Shown one piece after another: positions 34,074 through 43,786 of a stretch of 64,000 nucleotides of DNA. The stretch spans positions 62,001 through 126,000 of the forward strand of contig JANXAP010000018.1 of assembly GCA_025062275.1 (NCBI GenBank). The letters run 5' to 3'. Numbering within the stretch: the first letter of the stretch is position 1; each line of letters begins with the position of its first letter. This DNA is from Dehalococcoidia bacterium (GTDB taxonomy: Bacteria; Chloroflexota; Dehalococcoidia; SM23-28-2; HRBIN24). The notes below the pieces were generated by a model. The model saw only the letters and a program-made list of their open reading frames with translations. It was not told the DNA's origin and ran no database searches. A program made the position numbers and the translations under genes.

Positions 34074-35880
34074 CCTCTCGGCCGGCAGGGGCCAGCAGGT
34101 CGGGGCTGCCTGCCAGGACGCGGTCCAGCACGAGGGCCGTGTCCACCAAGGCGATGTGGGTGTAGGCCTGGGGATAGTTCCCCAGAAAGCGGCCCGTGTG
34201 CGGATCCACCATTTCGGCGTAGAGGCCAAGGCCGCGGCCTAGGGCCGCCACCCGCTGGAAGATGTGCAGGGCCTCCCGTGCCCTGCCCATGAGGCCCAGG
34301 GCCTGCGCGAGCCACAGGCTGCAGAGGAGGAAGGCACCCTCCTCCTCGTCCAGGCCGTCGGGGGCCTCCTCGGGCAGGTAGCGGCGCAGGAACACGTCCC
34401 CCAGCTCCCGGCGAATGGCCTCCACCGTCGCCACGGCCCGCGGGTCGTCGGGGGACAGGAAGCCCACCAGGGGCAGCAACAGCAAGGCGGCGTCCAGCGC
34501 CTGCCCGCCGTAGCTCTGCACGAAGGTGCCCCGCCGCCCGTCCCAGCCCCGTTCCAGCACCTCCTGGCGGATGGCGTCGCGGGCCTTTCGCCAGCGCCCC
34601 AGGTCGGCCGGGCGGTGGAGGGCCTCGGCCAGCCTTATGCCCCTGTCCAGGGCGGCCCAGGCCATCACCTTGGAGACGACGAAGTGGCGCGGCTGGGAGC
34701 GGATCTCCCAGATGCCGCTGTCGGGTTCCTGCCACCGGGAGAGGGCCCCCTCCACCAGGGAGTGCACCAGCGTCCAGAGGGCATCGTCCACCTGCCCGCC
34801 CTGTCGGTGGTAGGAGTATATGGCCAGCACCAGCTCGCCGTAGACGTCCAGCTGAAACTGGTCGGCGGCGGCGTTGCCGATGCGCACGGGCCGCGAGCCG
34901 CTGTAGCCCTCCAGGTGGTCCAGCACCTCCTCGTGCAGTTCGGCCGGGTCGCGGTGATAGGTGATGGGGTACAAAGGGCGAAGGCTGGCGCCTTCTTCCT
35001 GAGCCAGGGCCAGCCACCGCAGGAAGGGCAGGGTATGCTCGCGATGGCCCAGGCGGTGGAACAAGTCGATGGCGAAGGCCGAGTCGCGGAGCCAGCAGTA
35101 CCGGTAGTCCCAGTTGCGAGCGCCGCCCAGGTGCTCCGGCAGGGAGGTGGTGAGGGCGGCGCACATGGCGCCCGAGGGCGCATACAGGAGCAGGTGCAGG
35201 GCCAGCAGCGAGCGCTTCACCAGGTCGGGCCAGTGGCCCCGGTAGGTCCACTCCCGGGACACATCGCGCCAGAAATCTATGGCCCGCCGCAGCTTATCGT
35301 CCACCGCCTCCATCTCCAGCGGCGGGGGCGCGGTCTCGCCCCATTGCAGCAGGAAGGCGGCCGTCTCGCCCTCTCGCAGCAGGAAGTGGGCGCCTGCCGT
35401 GCCGTCGGGCACCGTCAGGGCCACCGAGGAGGAGAGGGCCAGGCCCTGATGCCCATCGCTGGCCAGCACGGCACGAGGGCCCAGGGGTCGCAGAGAGGTG
35501 CGGCCTCGGGCGTAGTCCAGGGCCGGGGAGAACTCAAGTTCCATTCGGGCGGCGCCACGAAGGCAGCGGACGATGCGCACCAGCTCCGGCGCGGGGGCGT
35601 CCACCGTCATGAAGTCGGTGATGGCCACTTCCGCCTCCGGGGAAGAGAAAGTGGTCACCAGCACATTCGTGTCCTGCAGGTAGGACTGGCGGCTGTCGAA
35701 GGCCCCCACCGGCGCCAGGCGGAAGCGGCCGCCGCGGGCGTCGTCCAGGAGAGCGGCGAAGACGCTGGGAGAATCGAAGCGGGGCAGGCACAGCCAGTCG
35801 ACTGAGCCCCCGCTGCTGACAAGGGCCGCCGTGCGCATATCGCCCACGGCGCCGTAGTCCTCGATGGGCCTATAGGTCAT
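34069..35880 (-). CDS. Glycoside hydrolase family 15 protein (glucoamylase/trehalase type)
   Basis: 603 residues from ATG 35880. Begins YRPIEDYGAVGDMRTAALVSSGGSVDWLCLPRFDSPSVFAALLD, the N-terminal GH15 (super-beta-sandwich) pattern. The (alpha/alpha)6 barrel contains the RNWDYRYCWLRDS signature and, near residue 530, DEEEGAFLLCSLWLAQALGLMGR with a candidate catalytic Glu. Family members hydrolyse alpha-glucans or trehalose; bacterial and actinobacterial proteins of this exact layout are often trehalases. No signal peptide, so cytoplasmic. Monocistronic. Confidence 0.88.
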   Translation of the reverse strand: MTYRPIEDYGAVGDMRTAALVSSGGSVDWLCLPRFDSPSVFAALLDDARGGRFRLAPVGAFDSRQSYLQDTNVLVTTFSSPEAEVAITDFMTVDAPAPELVRIVRCLRGAARMELEFSPALDYARGRTSLRPLGPRAVLASDGHQGLALSSSVALTVPDGTAGAHFLLREGETAAFLLQWGETAPPPLEMEAVDDKLRRAIDFWRDVSREWTYRGHWPDLVKRSLLALHLLLYAPSGAMCAALTTSLPEHLGGARNWDYRYCWLRDSAFAIDLFHRLGHREHTLPFLRWLALAQEEGASLRPLYPITYHRDPAELHEEVLDHLEGYSGSRPVRIGNAAADQFQLDVYGELVLAIYSYHRQGGQVDDALWTLVHSLVEGALSRWQEPDSGIWEIRSQPRHFVVSKVMAWAALDRGIRLAEALHRPADLGRWRKARDAIRQEVLERGWDGRRGTFVQSYGGQALDAALLLLPLVGFLSPDDPRAVATVEAIRRELGDVFLRRYLPEEAPDGLDEEEGAFLLCSLWLAQALGLMGRAREALHIFQRVAALGRGLGLYAEMVDPHTGRFLGNYPQAYTHIALVDTALVLDRVLAGSPDLLAPAGREE

Positions 35881-35969
35881 GTCGTGCGCCCGTTGCCCCC
35901 AACTATAAGATATGAACGCCAACGCTTAGGCAAAAGGTTCGGGGCCGGGCATTTCCGTAGGAGCGCGCG

Positions 35970-35999
35970 TTGTGGGGGCCTCCGGGCCAGCCCTACAAT
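35970..35999 (+). promoter_or_regulatory. Putative uvrC promoter
   Basis: TTGTGG (35970-35975), 18 bp, TACAAT (35994-35999). Predicted start near 36006, only about 4 bases before GTG 36010. Confidence 0.5.
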
Positions 36000-36009
36000 G
36001 ATAGGTGCC

Positions 36010-37851
36010 GTGAGCGATAGGCGCAGCGAGCTGCTGGAGCGAGTGCGGGCGCTGCCGGAGCGTCCCGGCGTGTACATATTCAAGGACGCCAAGGGGCGGG
36101 TCATCTATGTGGGCAAGGCTGCCCGCCTGCGCGACCGTGTCCGCTCTTACTTCGGGTCTCCCCGCAGCCTGGAGCCCAAGGTCCGCAACCTGGTCTCCCA
36201 GATAGCGGACCTGGAATACATCGTCACCGGCACCGCTGCCGAGGCGCTGGTGCTGGAGGCGTCCCTGGTCAAGCGCTACCAGCCCCATTTCAACGTCCGC
36301 CTCAAGGACGACAAGCACTATCCATATCTCAAGATCGACCTGTCGGACCCCTGGCCGAGGGTCGAGATAGCGCGACGGGTTCTACCCGATGGCGCCCGCT
36401 ATTTCGGCCCCTATGCCAGCGCGGGTTCGGTGCGCAAGACCCTGGACCTGGTGAAGAAGCTCTTCCCCTGGCGCTCCTGCACCAAGGTCATCACCGGCAA
36501 CGATCCCCGTCCCTGTCTGGAGTACTACATACACCGTTGCCTGGGGCCTTGCGCTGGCCTGTGCAGCCGAGAGGAGTACGAGCGTGTCATTCAGCAGACC
36601 ATCAAGTTCCTGGAGGGCCGCACCGACGAGGTGGTCCAGGACCTCTGGCGCCAGATGGACGAGGCGGCCGAGGCGCTGGAGTTCGAGCGGGCGGCCCGCT
36701 TGCGCGACCAAATTCGGGCCATCCAGCGCATGGGCGAACGGCAAGCCGTAGACCTGGGGCGCTATGTCGATGCCGATGTCTTCGGGCTGGCGCGAGAGGG
36801 GGCCGACGCCTGCGTGCAGGTGTTCTTCGTCCGCGGGGGCAACGTCATCGGCCGCGACCACTTCGCCCTGGACGGCGCTCAGGACGAGGCCCAGGACGCG
36901 GTGCTGGCCAGCTTCCTTTCCCAGTTCTACGAGGCGGCCACCTTCGTGCCCGAGCTGGTGCTGCTGCCGGTGCCCGTGCGCGAACAGACGCTGCTCCAGG
37001 CCTGGCTGTCGCAACGGCGAGGAGGCCCGGTGCGGGTGCGAGTGCCCAAGGACGGCAAGGAGCGGGCCCTGGTGGAGATGGTCACCGAGAACGCCCGCCA
37101 GTCCCTCCAGGACATGCGGTTGCGCCTCCTCTCCCAGCGAGGGGCGCTGCGGCAGGCGCTGGAGGAGCTGGCCGAGGAGCTGGAGCTGCCGGGCCCGCCG
37201 GCCCGCATCGAGTGCTACGACATCTCCAACATCCAGGGCGCCCATGCCGTGGGATCCATGGTGGTGTTCGTGGACGGACAGCCGCGGCCGTCGGAGTACC
37301 GCCGCTTCCGCATCAAGGCCACCGCCGGCCCGAACGACTATGCCATGCTGCAGGAGGTGTTGCGGCGGCGCTTCCGACGCGCCCGCGACGCGGCCGCTCG
37401 CAAGGAGGACGAGGACTCCTTCGCCAAGCTGCCGGACCTGCTGATGGTGGACGGGGGCAAGGGGCAGGTCTCAGCGGCCCATGACGTCCTGCGCGACATG
37501 GGGCTGGGCCACATACCGCTGGTGGGGCTGGCCAAGCGCTTCGAAGAGCTGTACGTGGTGGACATGTCCGAGCCCATCGTCCTGTCCCGCACCTCCCAGG
37601 CCCTCTACCTGGTGCAGCGCATCCGCGACGAGGCCCACCGCTTCGCCGTCACCTATCACCGGCGCGTGCGCGACAAGGCGGGGATGGAGTCGGTACTGGA
37701 CTCCATACCGGGCATCGGCCCCAAGCGCAAGCGGGCGCTACTGCGCAAGTTCGGCTCGCTACAGGGCATACGCGAGGCACCCCTGGACGAGATCGCGGCC
37801 ACCCCGGGCTTCACCCGTGCCCTGGCCCGCAAGGTGCTGGAGTCTATCTGA
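36010..37851 (+). CDS. uvrC: Excinuclease ABC subunit C
   Basis: 613 residues from GTG 36010. GIY-YIG nuclease (RPGVYIFKDAKGRVIYVGKAARL), a Cys-containing region (PRPCLEYYIHRCLGPCAGLC), UVR helix (EALEFERAARLRDQIRAI), RNase-H-like second nuclease (IECYDISNIQGAHAVGSMVVF), and C-terminal helix-hairpin-helix pair (LDSIPGIGPKRKRALLRKFGS). Makes both incisions in nucleotide excision repair. An ATG at 35998 lies inside the -10 box, so I prefer the GTG; transcript is probably leaderless. Confidence 0.94.
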   Translation: MSDRRSELLERVRALPERPGVYIFKDAKGRVIYVGKAARLRDRVRSYFGSPRSLEPKVRNLVSQIADLEYIVTGTAAEALVLEASLVKRYQPHFNVRLKDDKHYPYLKIDLSDPWPRVEIARRVLPDGARYFGPYASAGSVRKTLDLVKKLFPWRSCTKVITGNDPRPCLEYYIHRCLGPCAGLCSREEYERVIQQTIKFLEGRTDEVVQDLWRQMDEAAEALEFERAARLRDQIRAIQRMGERQAVDLGRYVDADVFGLAREGADACVQVFFVRGGNVIGRDHFALDGAQDEAQDAVLASFLSQFYEAATFVPELVLLPVPVREQTLLQAWLSQRRGGPVRVRVPKDGKERALVEMVTENARQSLQDMRLRLLSQRGALRQALEELAEELELPGPPARIECYDISNIQGAHAVGSMVVFVDGQPRPSEYRRFRIKATAGPNDYAMLQEVLRRRFRRARDAAARKEDEDSFAKLPDLLMVDGGKGQVSAAHDVLRDMGLGHIPLVGLAKRFEELYVVDMSEPIVLSRTSQALYLVQRIRDEAHRFAVTYHRRVRDKAGMESVLDSIPGIGPKRKRALLRKFGSLQGIREAPLDEIAATPGFTRALARKVLESI

Positions 37852-37863
37852 AGCGGCTATCCC

Positions 37864-38313
37864 CTACTGTACGAACAGGGTCCCCGTCATCTGCTGGGGG
37901 TGCACGGTGCAGTTGAAGAAATAACGCCCTGCGGGCAGGTTCACGCTGATGGTCTCGTCGCAGGGTGCGGTGCAGGTGCGGGTGCCGGCCAGCCGCTCGC
38001 TAGCGGTGCGGTCGCGCCAGACGGTGAAGTCGTGCACCTGGCCCGTGTCTTCGTTGATGAAGTGGATGGTGACGTCCTGCCCGGCCGCGATGACCAACTG
38101 GTTGGTGTTGAAGCGGATGGAGCGCACCGCGCGGATCTCGGCGGCGGTGACAGGCGGCCCGGCCGGCCCCTGACCACCTTCCGCCGCTGTCTCGCCGCCG
38201 CCCCCTTCGCCCACCGTCAGGGCGAAGGCGATGAGGAAGGTGGCCATGACGGCCATGGCCAGCCCTCCCAGCACCAGCAGGTCCATCGGTAGCTTGGTGA
38301 TGTCCAGCCGCAT
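37864..38313 (-). CDS. Membrane-anchored cupredoxin-like protein
   Basis: 149 residues. One N-terminal membrane span (about 11-34), a Gly/Pro/Gln-rich linker, then a cupredoxin domain (60-149). Type-1 copper ligands are recognisable: His94 in VHDFTVW, then Cys135, His138 and Met142 in FFNCTVHPQQMTGTL. A likely disulfide joins Cys114 and Cys118 (CTAPC). Probably an electron carrier on the outer face of the membrane; redox partner unknown. Convergent with uvrC, 12 bp between stops. Confidence 0.85.
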   Translation of the reverse strand: MRLDITKLPMDLLVLGGLAMAVMATFLIAFALTVGEGGGGETAAEGGQGPAGPPVTAAEIRAVRSIRFNTNQLVIAAGQDVTIHFINEDTGQVHDFTVWRDRTASERLAGTRTCTAPCDETISVNLPAGRYFFNCTVHPQQMTGTLFVQ

Positions 38314-38343
38314 GGGGCACCTCCGCCCCTATTGTTACAGCAT

Positions 38344-39117
38344 TCACGCGCTGGCGGAAGGGGTGGCGACGTCCTGGCCCAGAGCCTGCAGATGCTCCAT
38401 GAGGGCGAGCGCATTGAAGACAGCGAAGGCGCAGGCGTCGTTGTTGAAGTAGACGTAGACGGCCTCCAGCCCCTCCCCCAGGGCGGCCAGCCGCCGGGCC
38501 CACTGGGCCAGCTCTTCGTCGCTATAATTGCTGGCATAGAGGGCCTCGGCGCCGTGGAAGCGCATGTAGGCAAAGGGGGCCGTAGCCACCAGCGGTGTCC
38601 GCAGGCGGGGCGCATCGAAGCAGCAAAGGGCCACCCCATGTTCCCCCAGGAGACGACAGGTATCGTCGGTCAGCCAGGAGCGGTGGCGAAACTCTATGGC
38701 GTGGCGCAGGCCCCGCGGCAGTATGGCCAGGAAGCGCGCCAGCCGCTCCTCGTTCTCGACCGTTCGATGGAAGGACGGCGGCAGCTGGTAGAGGATGGGG
38801 CCCAGGTGCGGCCCCAGGCGCGTGGCCCCCTCCAGGAACCGTCGCAGAGGCTCCTCCACGTCCTTGAGCCGCTTGATGTGGGTGAGAAAGCGGTTGGCCT
38901 TCACGGCGAAGACGAAGCCCTCGGGCGCCGTCCGCCGCCACAGGTCCCAGGCGGCTGCCCTGGGCTGACGGTAGAAGGGGTTGTTGAGCTCGACGGTGGC
39001 GAAGCGACGGGCGTAGTGGGCCAGCCAGCGGGAGGGAGGCAGGTCCTCGGGGTAGAAGGCCCCCAGCCAGTGGTAGTAGTGCCAGCCGGAGGTCCCGACG
39101 TAGAAGGTGGCCGCCAT
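38344..39117 (-). CDS. DUF72 family protein (YecE-like)
   Basis: 257 residues, TIM-barrel-like DUF72. Motifs: YVGTSGWHYYHWLGAFYPEDLP, FATVELNNPFYRQP, FVFAVKANRFLTHIKRL, HAIEFRHRSWL and AYMRFHGAEALYASNYSDEEL, YVYFNNDACAFAVFNAL. Widespread, sometimes near nucleases; no proven activity. Divergent from the methyltransferase gene, with start codons about 50 bp apart. Confidence 0.88.
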   Translation of the reverse strand: MAATFYVGTSGWHYYHWLGAFYPEDLPPSRWLAHYARRFATVELNNPFYRQPRAAAWDLWRRTAPEGFVFAVKANRFLTHIKRLKDVEEPLRRFLEGATRLGPHLGPILYQLPPSFHRTVENEERLARFLAILPRGLRHAIEFRHRSWLTDDTCRLLGEHGVALCCFDAPRLRTPLVATAPFAYMRFHGAEALYASNYSDEELAQWARRLAALGEGLEAVYVYFNNDACAFAVFNALALMEHLQALGQDVATPSASA

Positions 39118-39169
39118 CTCCCACCGCGATTATACCGGCCGCCGCAGGGGGCGGCGGGGGGCAGCGGCC

Positions 39170-39838
39170 TTGAGCGATGAGGAGCTGCGCAGGGCCAAGG
39201 AGGCCCTCCTGGCCGAGCTGGCCGCCTCGGTCAGGGACCGCCGAGTTCTGGAGGCCATGGCGCGCGTGCCCCGCGAGCGCTTCGTCCCGCCGGAGCTGGT
39301 GCCCCACGCCTACGACAACCGCCCGCTGCCCATCGGCCACGGACAGACCATCTCCCAGCCCCTCATCGTGGCGCTGATGACGGAGGCCCTGGAGCTGCGA
39401 GGCCACGAGAAGGTGCTGGAGGTGGGTACCGGCTCCGGCTATCAGGCGGCCATCCTGGCCGAGCTGGCGCGCGAGGTGGTGACAGTGGAACGGGTCCCGG
39501 AGCTGGCGCAGAGGGCGGCGCGGGTCTTGGCGGAGCTGGGCTACCAGAACGTGCGGGTCTATCTGGCCGGCGAGACCCTGGGATGGCCCCCCGAGGCCCC
39601 CTACGATGCTATTATGGTCACCGCTAGTGCCCCCAGGGTGCCCAAATCGCTGGTTGAACAGCTTGCAGAGGGGGGACGCATGGTGATTCCGGTGGGAGGG
39701 CGGGAGCTGCAGGAGCTGGTGCTGGTGGAGAAGGGGCCTCACGGCACCAGGCAGCGCGGCCTGGGGCCTTGCGGCTTCGTGCCCCTCATCGGGCCGGAGG
39801 CCTGGCCAGCGGAGGGAGAGCCGCCCCGAAGGGGGTGA
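39170..39838 (+). CDS. pcm: Protein-L-isoaspartate O-methyltransferase
   Basis: 222 residues from TTG 39170. RVLEAMARVPRERFVPPELVPHAYDNRPLPIGHGQTISQP is the family N terminus, then the AdoMet site KVLEVGTGSGYQAAILAELA and PYDAIMVTASAPRVPKSLVEQL. It methylates isoaspartyl residues to repair aged proteins. A longer frame begins at 39107 but overlaps the divergent DUF72 start and adds a non-conserved Arg-rich tail, so the TTG is preferred. Confidence 0.9.
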   Translation: MSDEELRRAKEALLAELAASVRDRRVLEAMARVPRERFVPPELVPHAYDNRPLPIGHGQTISQPLIVALMTEALELRGHEKVLEVGTGSGYQAAILAELAREVVTVERVPELAQRAARVLAELGYQNVRVYLAGETLGWPPEAPYDAIMVTASAPRVPKSLVEQLAEGGRMVIPVGGRELQELVLVEKGPHGTRQRGLGPCGFVPLIGPEAWPAEGEPPRRG

Positions 39839-39883
39839 TAGGGAAAAGAGGTGGACTACATCCCGACCCGTGGAGGGTAGTGA

Positions 39884-39916
39884 GTGGAAAAACTGTGGAA
39901 AATATGTGGTTGCTGA
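39884..39916 (+). repeat. Three 11-bp tandem repeats starting GTGG upstream of xerD
   Basis: GTGGAAAAACT, GTGGAAAATAT and GTGGTTGCTGA lie head to tail at exact 11-bp spacing (39884, 39895, 39906), one helical turn apart. The whole 39839-39974 gap is AT-richer than its surroundings and ends in an excellent AAAGGAGGTGAGG ribosome-binding site. Probably a regulator-binding array; further GTGG copies occur at 39851 and 39870. Confidence 0.55.
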
Positions 39917-39974
39917 ACGTAAAAGGGGGCGCTGGGGAAAGGAAAATGCGTAAGCGAAAGGAGGTGAGGTCGCT

Positions 39975-40913
39975 ATGGCGGTCGGGATGCAGCGCAGGCC
40001 CGCGCCTGCCCTGGGCGATGGCCTGGCCCGCTTCCTCCACTACCTGGAGGTAGAGAAGGGGGCGTCGGCCAACACCATCGCTGCCTACCGCAACGACCTC
40101 CAGCAGCTCGCCGACTTCATTGGGGGGAAGCTGGGGCCTGAGGCCTCTTGGGGGGCCGTGGACAGGGCCCTGATCCAGGACTTCATCCTGGAGATGCGCC
40201 GCCGGGGCTACACCGATACGTCGGTGGCCCGCAAGGTGGCTGCCATCCGCTCCTTCTTCTCCTTCCTGGTGGCGGAGGGGCTGGTCCGTCGCAACCCCAC
40301 CGACGGACTGGCCTCGCCGCGCATCAACAAGTCCCTGCCCAGGGCTATCTCCCCTAATGAGGTCGACGAGCTGCTGGAGCAACCGGCCCGTCGCGACACC
40401 CCCGAGGCGCGGCGGGACCAGGCGATGCTGGAGCTCCTCTATGCCACCGGCATGCGCGTGACGGAGCTGGTCTCGTTGGACGTGAGCGACGTCCACCTGG
40501 GCCCGGCGCCCTTCGTCCGCTGTCGGGGTAAAGGGGGCAAGGAACGCAGCATCCCCATCCACGAGCACGCCGCCGAGGCCCTGCGCCTCTACCTGGAGGA
40601 GGCGCGACCCTTGCTGGCGCGCGACCGGTCGGAGCAGGCCCTCTTCCTCAACCGCCGGGGAGAGCGGCTGACCCGACAGGGCTTCTGGCTCATCCTGAAG
40701 GGCTATGCCGCCCAGGCCGGCCTGGGGAAGCAGGTGACGCCTCACACCTTGCGTCACAGCTTCGCCACCCACATGTTGCGGGGCGGCATGCCACTGCGCG
40801 ACCTTCAGGAGCTGCTGGGCCATGCCAGCATCGCCACCACTCAGGTGTACACGCACCTGACTCGGGATCACCTGCGGGAAGCGTACCAGAAGGCACACCC
40901 CAGGGCATCCTAG
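39975..40913 (+). CDS. xerD: Tyrosine recombinase XerD/XerC
   Basis: 312 residues. N-terminal SAM-like DNA-binding domain (FLHYLEVEKGASANTIAAYRNDLQQL). Catalytic residues all present: Arg161 (TGMRVTEL), Lys in GKGGKER, HTLRHSFATH (His257, Arg260), LGHASIATTQVYTH (His283, nucleophile Tyr292). Resolves chromosome dimers at dif. Conserved context is not decisive between XerC and XerD; GRGxxRAIS wording (PRAISPNEVDELL) fits XerD. No mobile-element genes nearby, so housekeeping. Confidence 0.88.
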   Translation: MAVGMQRRPAPALGDGLARFLHYLEVEKGASANTIAAYRNDLQQLADFIGGKLGPEASWGAVDRALIQDFILEMRRRGYTDTSVARKVAAIRSFFSFLVAEGLVRRNPTDGLASPRINKSLPRAISPNEVDELLEQPARRDTPEARRDQAMLELLYATGMRVTELVSLDVSDVHLGPAPFVRCRGKGGKERSIPIHEHAAEALRLYLEEARPLLARDRSEQALFLNRRGERLTRQGFWLILKGYAAQAGLGKQVTPHTLRHSFATHMLRGGMPLRDLQELLGHASIATTQVYTHLTRDHLREAYQKAHPRAS

Positions 40914-40917
40914 CCGG

Positions 40918-40957
40918 AGGGAGGGGTGGGCGACGGCACGGTCGTCCGCCCCTCCCT
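40918..40957 (+). terminator. Long GC-rich hairpin after xerD
   Basis: A 17-bp stem (two G-T pairs) with a 6-base loop, starting 5 bp after the xerD stop: AGGGAGGGGTGGGCGAC pairs with GTCGTCCGCCCCTCCCT. No T tract follows, so it would be a U-less terminator or an mRNA 3'-end stabiliser. Confidence 0.55.
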
Positions 40958-41078
40958 GCCAGCGAGGCCGCGACCGTGCCAGCGGCGGCTCTCCTCCCTC
41001 GCATGGAGGGCCTATCCGGAAGACGTATGTTAAGATAGATGTCGCCCCGGGGAAGCTGCTGCGAGGGATACATCGGCC

Positions 41079-41579
41079 GTGGTCATGATATCGGTCATCG
41101 GAGGCGAGAACGCCCCTCCCGAGGCAGTGCGTCTGGCCGAGGAGGTGGGGCGGGAGCTCGCCCGCCGCGGCGCCGTGGTGGTATGCGGCGGCGGCTCGGG
41201 GGTGATGGCCGCTGTCTGTAGGGGAGCCCGCGAGGAGGGGGGTCACACCATCGGCATAATGCCCGGCCACGGCCCCCAGGAGACCCCTCCCAACCCGTGG
41301 GTGGAGTTTCCCATTTACACCGGCATCGGCTACGCCCGCAACTCCATGGTGGTGCTCTCGGGGGAAGCGGTCATAGCCATCGATGGCTCCTACGGGACCC
41401 TCTCGGAGATCGCCTATGCCCTGATCCACAACGTGCCCATCGTGGGGCTGGAGACCTGGGACTTTTCCTATGCCGGCCACGAGTCCGGGCGCATCGTGAG
41501 GGCCCGGGACGCCCGCGAGGCGGTGGAACTGGCCCTGCGGCTGGCCCAGGAGCGTCGCTCCGCTCGTGCCAAGGGCTGA
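41079..41579 (+). CDS. TIGR00725 family nucleotide-binding protein (SLOG/LOG-like)
   Basis: 166 residues from GTG 41079 (ATG two codons later also possible). ISVIGGENAPPEAVRLAEEVGRELARRGAVVVCGGGSGVM is a Rossmann-like nucleotide site; IGIMPG, then YARNSMVVLSGEAVIAIDGSYGTLSEIAYAL with the PGGxGT-like turn (here DGSYGTL). The family is related to the lysine-decarboxylase-like/LOG cytokinin-riboside hydrolases. Function in bacteria unsettled. Confidence 0.85.
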   Translation: MVMISVIGGENAPPEAVRLAEEVGRELARRGAVVVCGGGSGVMAAVCRGAREEGGHTIGIMPGHGPQETPPNPWVEFPIYTGIGYARNSMVVLSGEAVIAIDGSYGTLSEIAYALIHNVPIVGLETWDFSYAGHESGRIVRARDAREAVELALRLAQERRSARAKG

Positions 41580-41607
41580 GGCGGCCCTGCGGGCCTGCAG
41601 GGGCTGA

Positions 41608-42948
<1,341 letters not shown>

Positions 42949-43021
42949 CAGAGGCGGCAACCTGGGCCATAATCGGAACCGTCTGGCGCATTCACGCGAA
43001 CACATAGGCGGGAGGTATCGC

Positions 43022-43774
43022 ATGGCCGCGGACATTCAGACGGTAGGCATCCTGGGCGGTGGCGTCATGGGGTCGGGCATCGGCCAGGTGCTGGCCCAAT
43101 CGGGCTACAAGGTGATCATCCGCGACCTGAACCAGGAGCTGCTGGACCGCTGCCGCAACACCATCGTCGAGGGGCGCTTCGGCCTCAAGCGGGCTGTGGA
43201 GCGGGGCCGCATCAGCCAGGAGCAGATGGACCGGGCCCTGGCCAACCTGTCCTTCACTACCCGGCTGGAGGACCTGGCGCAGGTGGACCTGCTCATCGAG
43301 GCGGTGCCCGAGAACCTGGACCTGAAGAAGCAGGTCTTCGCCGAGGTGGACCGCATCGTGCAGCCGGGAGCCATCTTCGCTTCCAACACCTCGGGCTTCC
43401 CCATCTCGGAGCTGAACAAGGCCGTGTCGGAGGAAAGGCGCCCTCGCTTCATCGGCATGCACTGGTTCAGCCCCGTGCCGGTCATGAAGCTGGTCGAGCT
43501 GGTCCATGCCCCCGAGACGGCCGAGGAGACCATCGTCGCTCTGGAGGGGGTCTGCCAGCGGGCCGATAAGGTCAGCATCCGCGTGAAGGATGCCCCCGGC
43601 ACCTACGGCTTCGTCGCCAACCGCATTTATTTCGCCGCCGTCCGCGAGGCCCAGAAGGTGCTGCAGGAGGGCATCGCCAGTGCCGAGGACATAGACAAGG
43701 CGATGGTCTACGGCTTCAACTGGCCGGTGGGGCCTCTGTCCATGGGTCGGGGCGCCCGCGCCGGCTGGCAGTAG
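43022..43774 (+). CDS. 3-hydroxyacyl-CoA dehydrogenase (3-hydroxybutyryl-CoA type), C-terminally truncated
   Basis: 250 residues from ATG 43022; relatives have about 280-290. The NAD domain is complete: VGILGGGVMGSGIGQVLAQSGYKV, LLIEAVPENLDLKKQVFAE, FASNTSGFPISEL (Ser and Asn), and the His-Glu region GMHWFSPVPVMKLVELV. The C-terminal domain starts normally (DAPGTYGFVANRIYFAAVREAQKVL...GFNWPVGPL), then departs into MGRGARAGWQ and stops. About 35-40 residues, including the usual LDxxLxxxxYLxEE and GRKTGRGFYDY, are missing, and neither other frame downstream encodes them. Dimerisation and activity may be lost. Confidence 0.75.
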   Translation: MAADIQTVGILGGGVMGSGIGQVLAQSGYKVIIRDLNQELLDRCRNTIVEGRFGLKRAVERGRISQEQMDRALANLSFTTRLEDLAQVDLLIEAVPENLDLKKQVFAEVDRIVQPGAIFASNTSGFPISELNKAVSEERRPRFIGMHWFSPVPVMKLVELVHAPETAEETIVALEGVCQRADKVSIRVKDAPGTYGFVANRIYFAAVREAQKVLQEGIASAEDIDKAMVYGFNWPVGPLSMGRGARAGWQ

Positions 43775-43786
43775 CCCGCGGATTCC

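Noticed and set aside
39884-39916. Replication origin with DnaA boxes
   Set aside because: Repeats resemble TTTTCCACA complements, but there is no dnaA/dnaN gene, only three weak units and no AT-rich unwinding element.
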